From positions 8,626,039-8,690,038 of the forward strand of contig ML661900.1 in NCBI GenBank assembly GCA_007570785.1: a stretch of DNA of 64,000 bases, read 5' to 3'. This DNA comes from Antilocapra americana (Eukaryota > Chordata > Mammalia > Artiodactyla > Antilocapridae). This document shows positions 1-10,295 of this stretch, piece by piece. A program made the translations under genes and the position numbers. The notes beneath the pieces were generated by a model that was not told the origin of the DNA, ran no database searches, and saw nothing but the letters and a program-made list of their open reading frames with translations. Position 1 is the stretch's first letter, and each line of letters opens with the position of its first letter.

Positions 1-434
1 CATTTGCCTCATTTTTCATTTTATTAGTTCTCTATGTACCTATTTTGTACATTATCGATCTATTAACAATGTTATTTTCCCAAACCTCTATTGCACTAAA
101 GGCTATATCATTTCCATTTTTTCCCTAAAGACCGTATTTTATCCTATTGTGCCAGCCTAAGTTGGCATTTGCTTTCTAAGTCATTTCCTTTCTAAGTGTG
201 CTCTGACTCTGGGGCCTTCTGACTTTGGAGACATTTTTTACTTTCCCTCTCTGTTAAATCTTCTTTTGTTTCTTAGTTTATTCCCTTGTTTAACTGGAGC
301 ACATCTTTTAGTAGTTTCATAGAAAGGAAAAATAGGCTGTAAATTTCTTAAACCTATACATGTTTAAAGGTGAATTCATTTTACCCTTCCAATTAGTTCA
401 TGAATTAACTGAATGCAGAATTCTAAGTTGAAAG

Positions 435-487
<53 letters not shown>

Positions 488-878
488 CCCAGAATTGTAA
501 TGGTATTACTCCATGGTTTTCTGGCTCTTGTAGAGAATTTCTGTGATGTGTGATTCCTATTCCTTTGTGTGAAATCTTGTTTTACTCTCTAATGATTTTA
601 GAAATTTTTTTAATCCTCAACATGTGGAAAATTCAGGATGGCATGTTTTGTTGTAAGATTTCTTATTTCATTGTGCAAGATCCTCTATCAGCTCTTTGTA
701 TTTACAGACACGTTTCCCACATTTATAGGAAATGCTGCTGCGTTTTTGATAATTTTCTTTCATCTGCTTTTATTTGTTTCACTTTAATTTCTATTACTAG
801 AATAATGAAAATCTTGGATAGTTTTTTGAATGTTTTAAATATGTATTATCTTTTTTTAAATATCCATCTTTTTGTTCT
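1..878. other. AT-rich sequence, no gene recognised
   Basis: Contains an (AT)n microsatellite and otherwise AT-rich DNA. An open frame of 127 codons (550-933) has no recognisable domain and its end runs into the BovB element, so it is not called as a gene. The text around 485-880 may be an old degraded repeat, but I cannot name the family. Confidence 0.5.
437..484. repeat. (AT)24 microsatellite
   Basis: Uninterrupted alternating AT for 48 bases, 24 units. It is likely length-polymorphic and able to extrude as a cruciform. Confidence 0.97.
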
Positions 879-889
879 AAAATCTAGGG

Positions 890-1647
890 TTTCAGTTCAG
901 TTCAGTTGCTCAGTCGTGTCTGACTCTTTGTGACCTCATAGACTGCCCCATGCCAGGCTTCCCTATCTATCACCAACTCCCAAAGCTTGCACAAACTCAT
1001 ATCCATCGAGTCACTGATGCCATCCAACCATCTCATCCTCTGTCATCCCCTTCTCCTCCTGCTTTCAATCTCTCCCAGCATCAGAGTCTTTTCCAATGAG
1101 TCAGTTCTTCACATCAGTTGGCCAAAGTATTGGAGTTTCAGCATCAGCATCAGTCCTTCCAATGAACACTCAGGACTAATTTCTCTTAGGATGGACTGGT
1201 TTGATCTCCTTGAAGTCCAAGGGACTCTCAGGAGTCTTCTCCAACACCACAGTTCAAAGGCATCAATTCTTCAGCACTCAGCTTTCTTTATAGTCCAACT
1301 CTCACATCCATACATGACTATTGGAAAAACCATAGCTTTGACTAGATAGACTTTTATCAGCAAAGTAATGTTTCTGCTTTTTAATATGCTGTCTCAGCTT
1401 TTCTTCCAAGGAGCAAGTGTCCTTTAATTTCATGGCTGCAGTCACCATCTGCAGTGATGTTGGAGCCCCCCAAAATAAAGCTGTCACTGTTTCCATTGTT
1501 TCCCCATCTATTTGCCATGAAGTGATGGAACCAGATGCCATGATCTTAGTTTTTCAAATGTTGAGTTTTAAATCAACTTTTCACTCTCCTCTTTCACTTT
1601 CATCAAAAGGAGCTTTAGTTCTTCTTCACTTTCTGCTGGCAATCTTG
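890..1647 (-). mobile_element. BovB (RTE) LINE, 5'-truncated, minus strand
   Basis: The left end carries the repeated CAGTT units that are the complement of the BovB CTGAA-type 3' tail. The body matches the 3' part of the BovB reverse transcriptase frame read on the minus strand (about 1302-1541 translates to a thumb-region fragment containing TSWQIDGET). About 45 bases around 1636 are missing relative to the BovB copy at 17943-18870. An 11-bp target duplication, aaaatctaggg, flanks it at 879-889 and 1648-1658, so both ends are well fixed. Confidence 0.93.
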
Positions 1648-1658
1648 AAAATCTAGGG

Positions 1659-2113
1659 CTTATTCTTGACTTTATCTTTTTTACCCTCATTTTAAAACCT
1701 TTCAGTGATATATTTTTAATTTTCAACCTATAGCTCATGTTATATTTTAGTGATAGAATTTTATTAATTTAACATATTACTTTTCTCTTACTGTGGCCCA
1801 ACAAGGCTCTGAAATAGCTGACATCAGGTTTTTGTATAATTTATTCTTTTCATACTTCAAATGTTATTTTAAAAGATACTTCTTCAATTTTCTTTATAAC
1901 AATTTATATTTGAATTTGTAATTACTCATTCATTTTTTACTTGTATATTATCTCTGTGTCTCTGCTAGAGTGTTTTTGATGGCAAAATTATCTTTTCTTA
2001 AAAGAGCATTTATAATACTTGGTAAATAATCAATAATTGGTTAGTGTTAATGAGAAGGAAATTAAAATGGTATAGAGTAGGAAAGAATGTGTTGACGTAC
2101 ATGATAATCATTT
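1659..2113. other. Unassigned AT-rich sequence
   Basis: I see no gene or confidently named repeat here. The DNA is low in complexity and AT-rich, with stop codons in all frames. Confidence 0.4.
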
Positions 2114-2129
2114 AAAATGAATACTAGTA

Positions 2130-2567
2130 AAAAAATTCATTTGAAGCAATTCTACTCAGATGGACGAAACTGGAGCCCATTATCCAGAGTGAAGTAAGCC
2201 AGAAGCAAAAAACAACAATACAGTATATTAACACATATATATGGAATTTAGAAAGACAGTAATGAGAACCCAACATGGGAGTCAACAAAAGGAACGCAGA
2301 TGTATAGAATAGACTTGTGGACTTTGTGGATGAGGGTAAGGGTGGGATGAGATGGGAGAAGGGCATTGAAGCATGTTAATTGTCATGTGTCTAATCAATC
2401 GCCAGCCCAGGATTGATGCTCGGGACTGGTGCAGCGAGATTTCCCGGGGGGGGAGGGAGGAGGGAGGGGGGACCCGGAGGGGAAGCATATGTAAACCCAT
2501 GGCGATATCATAACAATGTATGGCTAAAACAATAATTAAAAAAATAAATAAATAAATAAAATAAAAT
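2130..2567 (+). mobile_element. Young ruminant L1 LINE 3' end
   Basis: The sequence covers the end of L1 ORF2 and the ruminant L1 3' UTR, with a G-rich block and an A-rich tail made of AAAT-type units (about 2536-2567). A 16-bp target duplication, aaaatgaatactagta, lies at 2114-2129 and 2568-2583 and is identical on both sides, which implies a recent insertion. The copy is strongly 5'-truncated (under 0.45 kb). The 3' UTR differs from the common cattle L1 as I remember it, so it may belong to another pecoran subfamily. Confidence 0.92.
2446..2482 (+). other. G-rich quadruplex-like block of L1 3' UTR
   Basis: At least five runs of three or more G occur within 37 bases (an eight-G run, then GGG, GGG, a six-G run and GGGG) with short spacers. 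This satisfies the usual G-quadruplex pattern on the plus (transcribed-sense) strand. G-rich 3' UTR tracts are a known feature of mammalian L1s. Confidence 0.85.
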
Positions 2568-2583
2568 AAAATGAATACTAGTA

Positions 2584-4270
2584 GAAATTTAATATACTAA
2601 ATTAGTGGGTATAGGTAATCTATACTTGTAAGCTATTATAAAGAAACAGAAAATGTAAAAACGCAGAAAGCCATAATGCTTAGATCCTTTACCCCTCAAT
2701 AAAAATGTAAAGCAAGAATGCGATTGTTTTATCAAGTGGGGCAGAAGGTTCAGTGAAAATGAAACTGTGGTGAACCTTTAGGCTCAACTGAAGAATTGGC
2801 CTATGAAACCCCCATCCTCATAATAATTGTATAAAGATGAAAATGCTTCCTTTAAATGAAGTAAACTATAATCAAGCATGCAGTAACAAGGGATCATGCT
2901 GGCTTCCCCTTTGAATCACCTTTTTGGTAAGAAATTATGAGCAGTTTTTGCAGAACACAAGAAAATGATCTTAGTTATAAATAAGATACTGTGCTGAGTT
3001 TGAAATCCAGAGAGGTTCTTGATTCCTCTTACACACTATAACTCCTCTGGATGCTCTCATAATCAGTATAAAGAAACCATGGTACCTCATCACTTTTCCC
3101 TGCTTCCATTTTTTTTTTTCTTTAATGGGATGAAATCCCTTGCCTGGAGGACAACAAGCCTCACTCTTCTGATCACTTTGTAAAATGGTCTGAGCTAAGA
3201 GCAGTTGTAGCAGCTATCTCCTTAGCCCCCTGCTGCCACTAGGGATGGAAAACCCTGCCTAAGGAGTTGAAACAGGGAAACATGAGCAACTGTCAAAAAG
3301 ATACGTTGGATAAAGTCAGAAAGGTATCATGTTATGCATTGTCCAGCAGGAAGCGGTGTGACCTTGTGAAGGTCATTTCAGCTCTGAGCGCATTAGCTCT
3401 CTGAGAACTGTAACATTTGCAGTGTGATGTACATAGGGCTTCCGCGGAAGCATTATCATGAGGGACAATAGAGTAGAATGGGTCATTACTAAGACAGAAT
3501 ATAAGAAGGAGTCCTGAGGTGGCAGAAGGACGTGGAGGTGTTATTATATTTTGGTTATCACCAAGACCCAAAACACAGTATGAGGCTCAGGAATCATTTT
3601 TGATATAAAAGAAACTCAGCGTTAAATCTGTTAGGAATGCTGATGCCACTTTAATGTAGGGCTAGCTTAGGTTCAGAGATCTTCCAGTCTGGGGAATTTT
3701 ATTACAGAGAGAATTTAGAATGGTGTGTAGGGTTGAGAAATTATCTGAAGGAGAGAGATAGAGTTCAAAAGACAAATTTCTGACAGGCATGAAAAACCAT
3801 AAGAAAGCTATAAGTAGAAAATCAATCAAGGGATAGGTCTAACTCATTAATCAGAATTAAAGTAGCAAATAAATGATTACTTAGAAATTTTGAAAAAGAA
3901 TTATCACCTCTAGGGACCTTTTGAGGTTAAAGTTGTTTCAAACAGAGCTATTTATTTAGGAAGTAAAAAGTTCTATCTTTTCAGAGGGCCACTGGCAAAC
4001 ATGCCTGGTGAAAGCATTTATTCTGAAAAAGCATTGCTTTATTCTTATTCATTTTATTAGCCATTTACCTCTTGGGAGAATTGTTTAAATATTTAATGCT
4101 TATTCATGTTTATTATGCAGTAGACCAAAGGCTGCTAGGTTTCTAAAGGAATTACAGTCTTTTATACTGTAATGGTTTGAAAGTTTGTATTCATATCCAG
4201 GAATTCTTCTTGCCCCTCTGTAAACTCATCCTTTGTTTTACTATTCTTCATCAGAAAAAGGAAATATTTC
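2584..4270. other. Unassigned sequence, no gene recognised
   Basis: This is mixed unique-looking DNA. It holds no frame longer than about 80 codons and no repeat I can name with confidence. The AT-rich stretches at 3840-4160 resemble degraded old repeats only in composition. Confidence 0.4.
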
Positions 4271-4274
4271 CTTT

Positions 4275-4422
4275 TAATTTTTTTAAATTTCGTTTTTATT
4301 TGTTTACTTTTGCCCATGCTGCATAGCTTGTGAGATCTTAGTTCCTCAATCAGGAATCGAACTTGTACCCCCTTCAGTGAAATCTTAAGAGTCTTAACCA
4401 CTGGACTGCCAGGGAAGTCTTT
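4275..4422 (-). mobile_element. tRNA-Glu-derived CHR-type SINE, minus strand
   Basis: The right part (4330-4420) is the complement of a tRNA-Glu-related SINE head: the phrase around 4340-4370 corresponds to box B-like text, followed by the complement of the 5' start at about 4410-4420. The T-rich left end (4275-4310) is the complement of the A-rich tail. This older cetartiodactyl family is distinct from Bov-tA. No clear target duplication was found, in line with greater age. Confidence 0.75.
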
Positions 4423-4765
4423 CCCCCCTGCCACCAGAAAGAAGAATAAGGAAACAGCTATAAAGCATAAATCATTAGATCGTGCTTTTCTTCTTAACAA
4501 CTGTCATCAACTCATTCTTAAGGAAAATGATTTAATAAAGTTGTTTATTCTACCATTTGTGGTCCATCCAGTTTCAAAACTCCTAAAAAATGTGCAAGCT
4601 TTCTCAAAGCCTACTTCAAATTGGGAACCAATATCAAATATAATACTCCTTTAAGAACCTGGTCAATATTGACTAGACATGGAACTCTTCTCTAAGGAGA
4701 GTGTCTTATTTTGTTTTGATTTTATAATATGATCTCTTTATTTGCCTTTTGGTCTTGCTTCTTTA
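4423..4765. other. Unassigned sequence
   Basis: I see nothing recognisable here. The end (4741-4775) contains a short direct duplication in which tttgcctttt occurs twice, 25 bases apart, before the next SINE. Confidence 0.4.
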
Positions 4766-4775
4766 TTTGCCTTTT

Positions 4776-4973
4776 GGCTAAAATGGTAAAGAATCTGCCT
4801 GCCATGCAGGAGACCCAGGTTTGATTCCTAGGTCAGGAAGATCCCCTGGGTAAGGGATGGCTACTTTTTCCAGTATTCTTGTCTGGAGATTTCTATGGAT
4901 AGAGGAGCCTGGCAATCTACAGTTCATGAAGTTGCAAAGAATCAGACATGACTGAGCAACTAACACATTCACG
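4776..4973 (+). mobile_element. Bov-tA SINE, plus strand
   Basis: Bov-tA is a tRNA-related head joined to a BovA unit derived from the BovB LINE. Here the head is clipped, starting at the ggct before the ggtaaagaatc motif, and the BovA body runs to the actgagcaac end. A 10-bp target duplication, tttgcctttt, flanks it at 4766-4775 and 4974-4983. A further copy of the same 10-mer sits at 4741-4750. Confidence 0.93.
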
Positions 4974-4983
4974 TTTGCCTTTT

Positions 4984-5435
4984 ACCCCATACCTGAAAAA
5001 TACCTAAGAAAGTAAATTATCAGGGTAGAAATTTAATAAATATTGAAATTACCTATATTCATTTATTCCAAGTCTAAACTGAAAGATTCAAAATCCAAAT
5101 AATTATGTATATTAAAAATTCTGAGAGAAAGAGGTTGAAATTCCTGGATTGCAAACACTTGAAAGAAGCCAGTATAAGACTACAGTGTACTCTGCAACAA
5201 GCTGAGTATTATCCCTGGATGGTCCACAACCTGACCTCTCAACTGTTGATATTATTTGTTTGTTCCTTTCCCCAACTGATAACTTTTAGCAACTGTCTCT
5301 TTTTCCCAGTTATAGGATTTTATCTCAGTTATTTGACATTCTACAAAACCTTAGAAATTGTTCCTCAAACTTTTAAAACTTGGAACTCCTAGCTTAAAAT
5401 TCTGCAATATTTATTCATTCTTTATTACTTTATGT
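4984..5435. other. Unassigned sequence
   Basis: This is AT-rich DNA with no repeat I can name. A 95-codon frame at 5105-5392 has no recognisable domain and is probably chance. Confidence 0.4.
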
Positions 5436-6167
5436 TCGCCTTGGAACCAAACAGAGATCGCTTTGTCATTTCTGATATTGCATCCAAGTACTGCATTTCA
5501 GAATCTTTTGTTAACTATGAGGGCTGCTCCATTTCTTCTAAGAGGTTCCTGCCCACAGTAGTAGATATAATGGTCATCTGAGTTAAATTTGCCCATTCCA
5601 GTCCATTTTAGATCCCTGATACCTAAAATGTCGATGTTCACTCTTGCCATCTTTTGTTTGGCAACTTCTAATTTACCTTGATTCATGGACCTAACATTCC
5701 AGGTCCCTATGCAATATTGCTCTTTAGAGCATCTGCCTTTACTTCTAGCACCAGTCACACCCACAGCCGGGCATTGTTTTCACTTTGGCTCCGCCTCTTC
5801 ATTCTTCCTGGAGTTTTTCTCACTGATCTCCAGTAGCATATTGGGCACCTACCGATCTGGGGAGTTTCTCTTTCAGTGTCCTATCTTTTTGTCTTTTCAT
5901 AATGTTCATGGGGTTCTCAAGGCAAGAATACTGGAGTGGTTTGCCATTCCCTTCTCCAATGGACCATATTTTGTCAAAACTCTCCACCATGACCCGTCCA
6001 TCTTGGGTGACACTACAAGGCATGGCTCATAGTTTCCTAGCGTTAGACAAGGCTGTGGCTCATGTGATAAGTTTGATTAGTTTTCTGTGATTGTGGTTTT
6101 CATTCTGTCTGCCCTCTGAGGAGTCTGCTTCCCCAGTCCTGTGTAAATTCTGGTGGCTCAATGGTGC
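5436..6167 (-). mobile_element. BovB LINE 5' region, inverted part of a rearranged copy
   Basis: Read on the minus strand this is the BovB 5' UTR (right side) running into the start of its endonuclease frame (left side, 5436-5764). The part at 5900-5960 includes the BovA-like text that BovB shares with the SINEs. It abuts, head to head, a plus-strand BovB 3' end (6168-6420). The right-hand end of this part is the most 5' BovB sequence. That geometry is the one expected from twin priming, where the 5' piece of a new insertion is inverted. Confidence 0.85.
5498..5764 (-). pseudogene. BovB endonuclease N-terminal fragment
   Basis: The 88-residue frame shows the start of the apurinic-type endonuclease of RTE LINEs: a GTWNVRSMN segment, which carries the family's first catalytic Asn, and then LGIRDLKWTG. 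As I know the BovB family, the second motif reads ISELKWTG with the catalytic Glu. Here that position is Asp, which would be expected to damage activity. The frame ends at a stop soon after, so no downstream endonuclease or reverse transcriptase follows and the protein is dead. Confidence 0.8.
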
Positions 6168-6420
6168 AGAACACTCTGAGAGGGCACAAACAAAGCCTTG
6201 CGCACACCAGGAACCAGGAGAAAGGAGAAATGACCTCAGGATTGAAGGCATGAGGAGAAGGTGACAACAGAGGATGAGATGGTTAGATGGCATCAGCGAT
6301 TCGATGGACATGAGTTTGCACAAGGTCTGGGAATTGGTGATGGACAGGGAAGACTGGCATGCTGCAGTCCATGGGATCACAAAGAGTCAGACATGACTGA
6401 GCAACTGAACTGAATTGAAC
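6168..6420 (+). mobile_element. BovB LINE 5' UTR scrap plus 3' end, sense part of rearranged copy
   Basis: From about 6168 to 6238 the text reads as BovB 5' UTR in sense. At about 6239 it jumps to the extreme 3' end of the LINE (ggaggagaagg-type text, then the ATGAGATGG and CATGGGATCACAAAGAGTC motifs) and finishes in the CTGAA-type tail. The whole coding region between is missing. With the inverted part to its left this makes one rearranged element of about 985 bp. No clear target duplication was found. Confidence 0.8.
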
Positions 6421-6459
6421 TTAATATTTCAGGTATGGGCTTAATATTTCTTTGTATGG

Positions 6460-6671
6460 GCTTCCCTGGTGGCTCAGTGGTAAAGAATGTCTGCTAACGC
6501 AGGAGACGCGGGTTTGATCTCTGGGTGGTGTAGAGCCCCTGGAGAAGGAAATGACAACATGATCCAGTATTTGTGCCTGGAAACCCCAAGGACAGAGGAG
6601 CTGAGTGAGCTATGTCCAAGGGATCACAGAGAGTGAGGCACAACTTAGCAACTAAACAGCAATAGCAAAGC
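6460..6671 (+). mobile_element. Bov-tA SINE, plus strand
   Basis: Complete from the gggcttccctggtggctcag head (first G shared with the target site) to a short A-containing tail. The 11-bp target duplication tctttgtatgg lies at 6449-6459 and 6672-6682. Several point changes in the box B region make the tRNA part non-canonical. Confidence 0.95.
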
Positions 6672-6682
6672 TCTTTGTATGG

Positions 6683-8490
6683 CATTACTGAAAAACCTTA
6701 GATTGTTATGAGCAATCAGGTTTAAAATTGTGGATCTGAAATATAACAGTTATTTGAATTTGGTCAAACTTCATAACTTAGATGAATTTCACTATATTTA
6801 TATATAAAATGGAAAATTTAGTAAATATCTTATATTACTGTTGTTGGTAGCAAGTGAAAGAATTTATGTAAGGGACTAAGGATAGGATTTGTGTAGTTAA
6901 GACTAAAAATACAATTCCCCTTTCCTTCTCAACACTGTTTTCCTTTTCTCAAGTAAAACTGGGTTTCGTTTTTTTCAGCAGCTGCGGCAACATACATGCA
7001 ATTGAATATGACTATGCAGCCTGAATTTTTGTTGCTGTTCTCAATGTTTTAAATGATCTAGAACTTTTCAAATTCTGTGAAATGAGTTTACTTGTAATGG
7101 TAGACTCCTAGTTTCAATTATCTGCTCGTTTTTGATCATCTTTTTTAAAGTGTCCACAGCAGCCTTGAATTGATAAGATTATTTACACAGGAACAGCATC
7201 GACTAGCAGTCATAAGGAAAACAAGTACTAGGAGATTATCATCATGCCAAGATATAAATAAGTGAAACCATATGTACATAAGCTGAAAAATACAGAACAA
7301 AGCCCCAGTGAAAGGCAGGTCACTTGGTACATAATTATCTAATTAGAAAGCACTGTTTTTATACCTCCTCACTGGGGCAAATATAAGTTTATTTTACTCT
7401 GAATTATCAAGAGATGTTAATATACAAGTCAGACTCTTTGGGGCAGGGACACATATGTGTGCAAAACAGACTGAAGGAAATAATGATGACAGAAACAGCT
7501 CCTGCCTCCTGTCTATTGCTGCAGAGACACCTTAATAGAGGGGAAGAAAATACCTTACTTTTTAAAAGCAACTTTAGGAAATGGTTATAGACCTCTAGGG
7601 CAGAACAGGGAGGCAGACCACAAAATATTTATGAAGAGGAGGGATGGATATACAGTAAAAACTGTAGAACACTGATCACAAGGGATTACAGTATTAACCT
7701 GACACCAACGCACATCTGGGCAGGACAGTGGCCACCAGCAGTGTGCCTTTTCAAGACAGCAAAGGCCAATGGTTGAAAAAGCTACTATTGGAACAGAAAA
7801 CAGCCTTTGCCTTAAGAATTTGATCATGGAGCCATTCAAAATTCACTTTTAAATGGTAATGAGCATTTTAAGGAGCCTTAAGAGTCATAACTTGATTCTC
7901 TCCTTTGCCCAAGTTACTCTCTGGTAGTAAGTTGGCACCAGGATACTCATTTACATTTGAAGGCTAGGAAGTCACTAAAGTAGTATGGTGCTAAGTGCCC
8001 CTGGGTGGAGTGAAAACTTGAATGTGCTTGCCTGAGTCTAAGATGCTACCAACGAAGCCTAGGAAGATAAAAATCCCATTGAATACAGGTATATGATTTC
8101 TTTGACTTAGCTTTACTATAATAAGTTTAGATAAACAAAATTGTGAAGTTTGACTTGAATAACTTTGTCTCATCCTCAGCTCAATACCTGATTCCCTGAG
8201 GACAGTAACTTCCTCTATTGCTAACCAAATGAACTTTTAGCTAGATGTCACATATAATGGGAGCTGATAAAAAATTCACATTAAGGATTTAATGACAAAC
8301 TGTTTAATTTGCCCCTTCTTTACCAGAGGAAAAATTCAGACATCACTAATAGGCTCCTGTGAAAATAGTTTGAAGGTAGCTCGGAACTACTCTGCACTGG
8401 CATCCATCCAAGATCATGTCAGGTGGCTGTAAACTTGAATGCCAGAGCAACACCAGGTGAACCTGGTGGGAAGGTGCTTTAGGAGTTGGG
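6683..8490. other. Unassigned sequence, no gene recognised
   Basis: About 1.8 kb carries no repeat that I can name and no coding signal; the best frame, at 7585-7839 minus, is 84 codons without recognisable features. It is either unique DNA or very old repeats. Confidence 0.45.
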
Positions 8491-8687
8491 AAAGTCAGTC
8501 CCTCAGTCATGGGTGACCACATAGACTATAGCCTGCCAGGCTCCTCTGTTCATGGAATTTCCCAGGCAGGAATACTGGAGTGGGTAGCCATTCTCTTTTC
8601 CAGGGGATCTACCTGACCCAGGAATGAAACCCATGTCTCCTGCATTGCAGGCAGATTCTTTACCCTCTGAGCCACTAGGGAAGCCCC
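8491..8687 (-). mobile_element. Bov-tA SINE, minus strand
   Basis: This is the complement of a Bov-tA, with the BovA tail at the left (gtcagtccctcagtcatggg) and the head complement ctgagccactagggaagccc at the right. No convincing target duplication is visible. Its right end touches the 13-mer ctggaaggtacat, which recurs inside the adjacent hairpin. Confidence 0.92.
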
Positions 8688-8698
8688 TGGAAGGTACA

Positions 8699-8774
8699 TA
8701 ATCACATTCAAATTTGAATTCTTCTCCTCTGGAAGGTACATTAGAGGAGAAGAATTGAAATTTGAATTTGATTA
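8699..8774. repeat. Long inverted repeat (32-bp arms)
   Basis: The arms at 8699-8730 and 8743-8774 are reverse complements at 30 of 32 positions, separated by a 12-base loop (8731-8742). The loop belongs to a 13-mer, ctggaaggtacat, that occurs at 8687-8699 and again at 8729-8741. The hairpin is not part of any SINE or LINE that I recognise. Confidence 0.95.
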
Positions 8775-9241
8775 TATATTCTTTGAGAAAATGAAATGAC
8801 AAATAACCTCTCAAGGCAATCCTCCTCCAAAGGGGACCATCACAAATACATTTACTAAACCTATATAATCAAACAGAATTTGGTTAAATATTGTGAGCAG
8901 AACCACAGTTTCTTATTTTATCATTTAATTGGAAAGGAGGGAAATACAAACAACTCTTGATAAAGTTAATATGGTTTGATTAATCAAGAGAAATGCCTTC
9001 ACTTCAGGTAAACATTACTGTAACTCTAAAGCACAGGTCCCTGAATGTTCTTTCTTCCTTGGCCCCTGTATCTTTTATACCAGAACCTGTTTATATGCTT
9101 TTGTGTAGTTCAGAGCCATCACTAGACCATTACAACAATTAAGTCTCAGATTCCTTAAGTTGGAACCAACTCTGGAGGTATACATTATTCCCCAGACTCA
9201 CATGTGAACAAATATAAATGTATTTGAAACATACAAACATG
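8775..9241. other. Unassigned sequence
   Basis: I recognise no gene or repeat here. The stretch ends at a CA microsatellite. Confidence 0.4.
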
Positions 9242-9264
9242 CACACACACACACACACACACAC
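9242..9264. repeat. (CA)n microsatellite
   Basis: About 11.5 uninterrupted CA units are followed by GA and short AC units up to about 9286. It is a likely polymorphic marker. Confidence 0.95.
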
Positions 9265-9473
9265 AGAGAGACACATATATACACATGTGGAATGTCACTG
9301 TAGAATAGTATACTGTTTTGGTTAACTATAAGAGCATGACAAAGAATCTCAAAACCTGCACCTTTAATCTATGATCATTTGTTTAGCTTTTGAGTCTGTA
9401 ATTTGAGGAGGGCTTAGTGAGGGAATGCTTCATTCTACTCTCTGTGCTTAGGTAATCCACTTTCAATAGGGGG

Positions 9474-9513
9474 GAATTGCTCAGTTGTATCTGACTCTTT
9501 GCAACTCTATGGA
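9474..9513 (-). mobile_element. Bov-tA SINE, 3' part, split by an L1 insertion
   Basis: The complement of the BovA 3' end reads from about 9474 to the target duplication ttgcaactctatgga (9499-9513). The rest of the same SINE resumes at 10296 after 782 bases of L1. Confidence 0.88.
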
Positions 9514-9872
9514 GCTCCTATGTTAGGTGCATAAATATTTATAATTGTTATTTCTTCTTCCTCGATTGATCCTTTGATCATTATGTAATGTCCATCTTTA
9601 TCTCTTTTCACTGCCTTTATTTTAAAGTCTACTTTATCAGATATGAGTATTGCCACTCCTGCTTTCTTTTGGTCTTTATTTGCATGGAATATCTTTTTCC
9701 AGCCTTTAACTTTCAGTCTATATGTGTCCCTAGGTTTGAGGTGGGTCTCTTGTAGACAACATATATAGGGGTCTTGTTTCTGTATCCAATCGGCCAATCT
9801 TTGCCTTTTGGTTGGGGCATTCAGCCCGTTTACATTTAAGGTAATTATTGATAAGTATGATCCCGCTGCCAT
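9507..9872 (-). pseudogene. L1 ORF2 endonuclease N-terminal fragment
   Basis: This 121-codon frame starts at the natural ORF2 Met and shows L1 endonuclease landmarks: LNVNGLNAP (active-site Asn region), CCLQETHL (active-site Glu region) and IINIYAPN (Tyr region). It is interrupted by the insertion junction at 9513, after roughly half of the endonuclease. The last few residues are templated by SINE target sequence. The reverse transcriptase is absent, so there is no activity. The preserved frame suggests a fairly young L1 source. Confidence 0.9.
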
Positions 9873-10295
9873 TTATTTTATTGTTTTGGGTTCCAGATTA
9901 TCTATCCCATCGGTGTTTCCTATCTAGGCAAGTTCCTTTAGCATTCGTTGGAGGGCTGGTTTGGTGTTGCTGAATTCTCTCAGTTTCTGCTTGTCTGAGA
10001 AAATTTTGAATTCTCCTTCAAATTTGAATGAGATCCTTGCTGGGTACAGTAGTCGGGATTGTAGATTGTTTTCTTCCATGACTTTAAGTATGCTTTGCCA
10101 TTCCCTTCTGGCCTGAAGCGTTTCTGTTGAGAGATCAGCTGTTATCCTTATGGGATTCCCCTTGTGAGTTATCTTTTGCTTCTCCCTTGCTGCTTTTAAT
10201 ATTTGGTCTTTGTATTTGATATTTGCCAATTTGATTAATATGTGTCTTGGGGTGTCCCGCTTGGGGTTCATTCTATTTGGGATTCTCTGTGTTTC
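9514..10295 (-). mobile_element. L1 LINE fragment spanning ORF1-ORF2 junction, nested in Bov-tA
   Basis: On the minus strand this covers the C-terminal part of L1 ORF1, the short inter-ORF spacer (about 50 bases, 9873-9923) and the first 120 codons of ORF2. It is truncated at both ends and has no poly(A) or 3' UTR. A perfect 15-bp duplication, ttgcaactctatgga, sits at 9499-9513 and 10296-10310, inside the host SINE. At the ORF2-side junction the target base string GGA merges with L1's own ggagctcc-like text, which hints at priming by microhomology. Confidence 0.93.
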
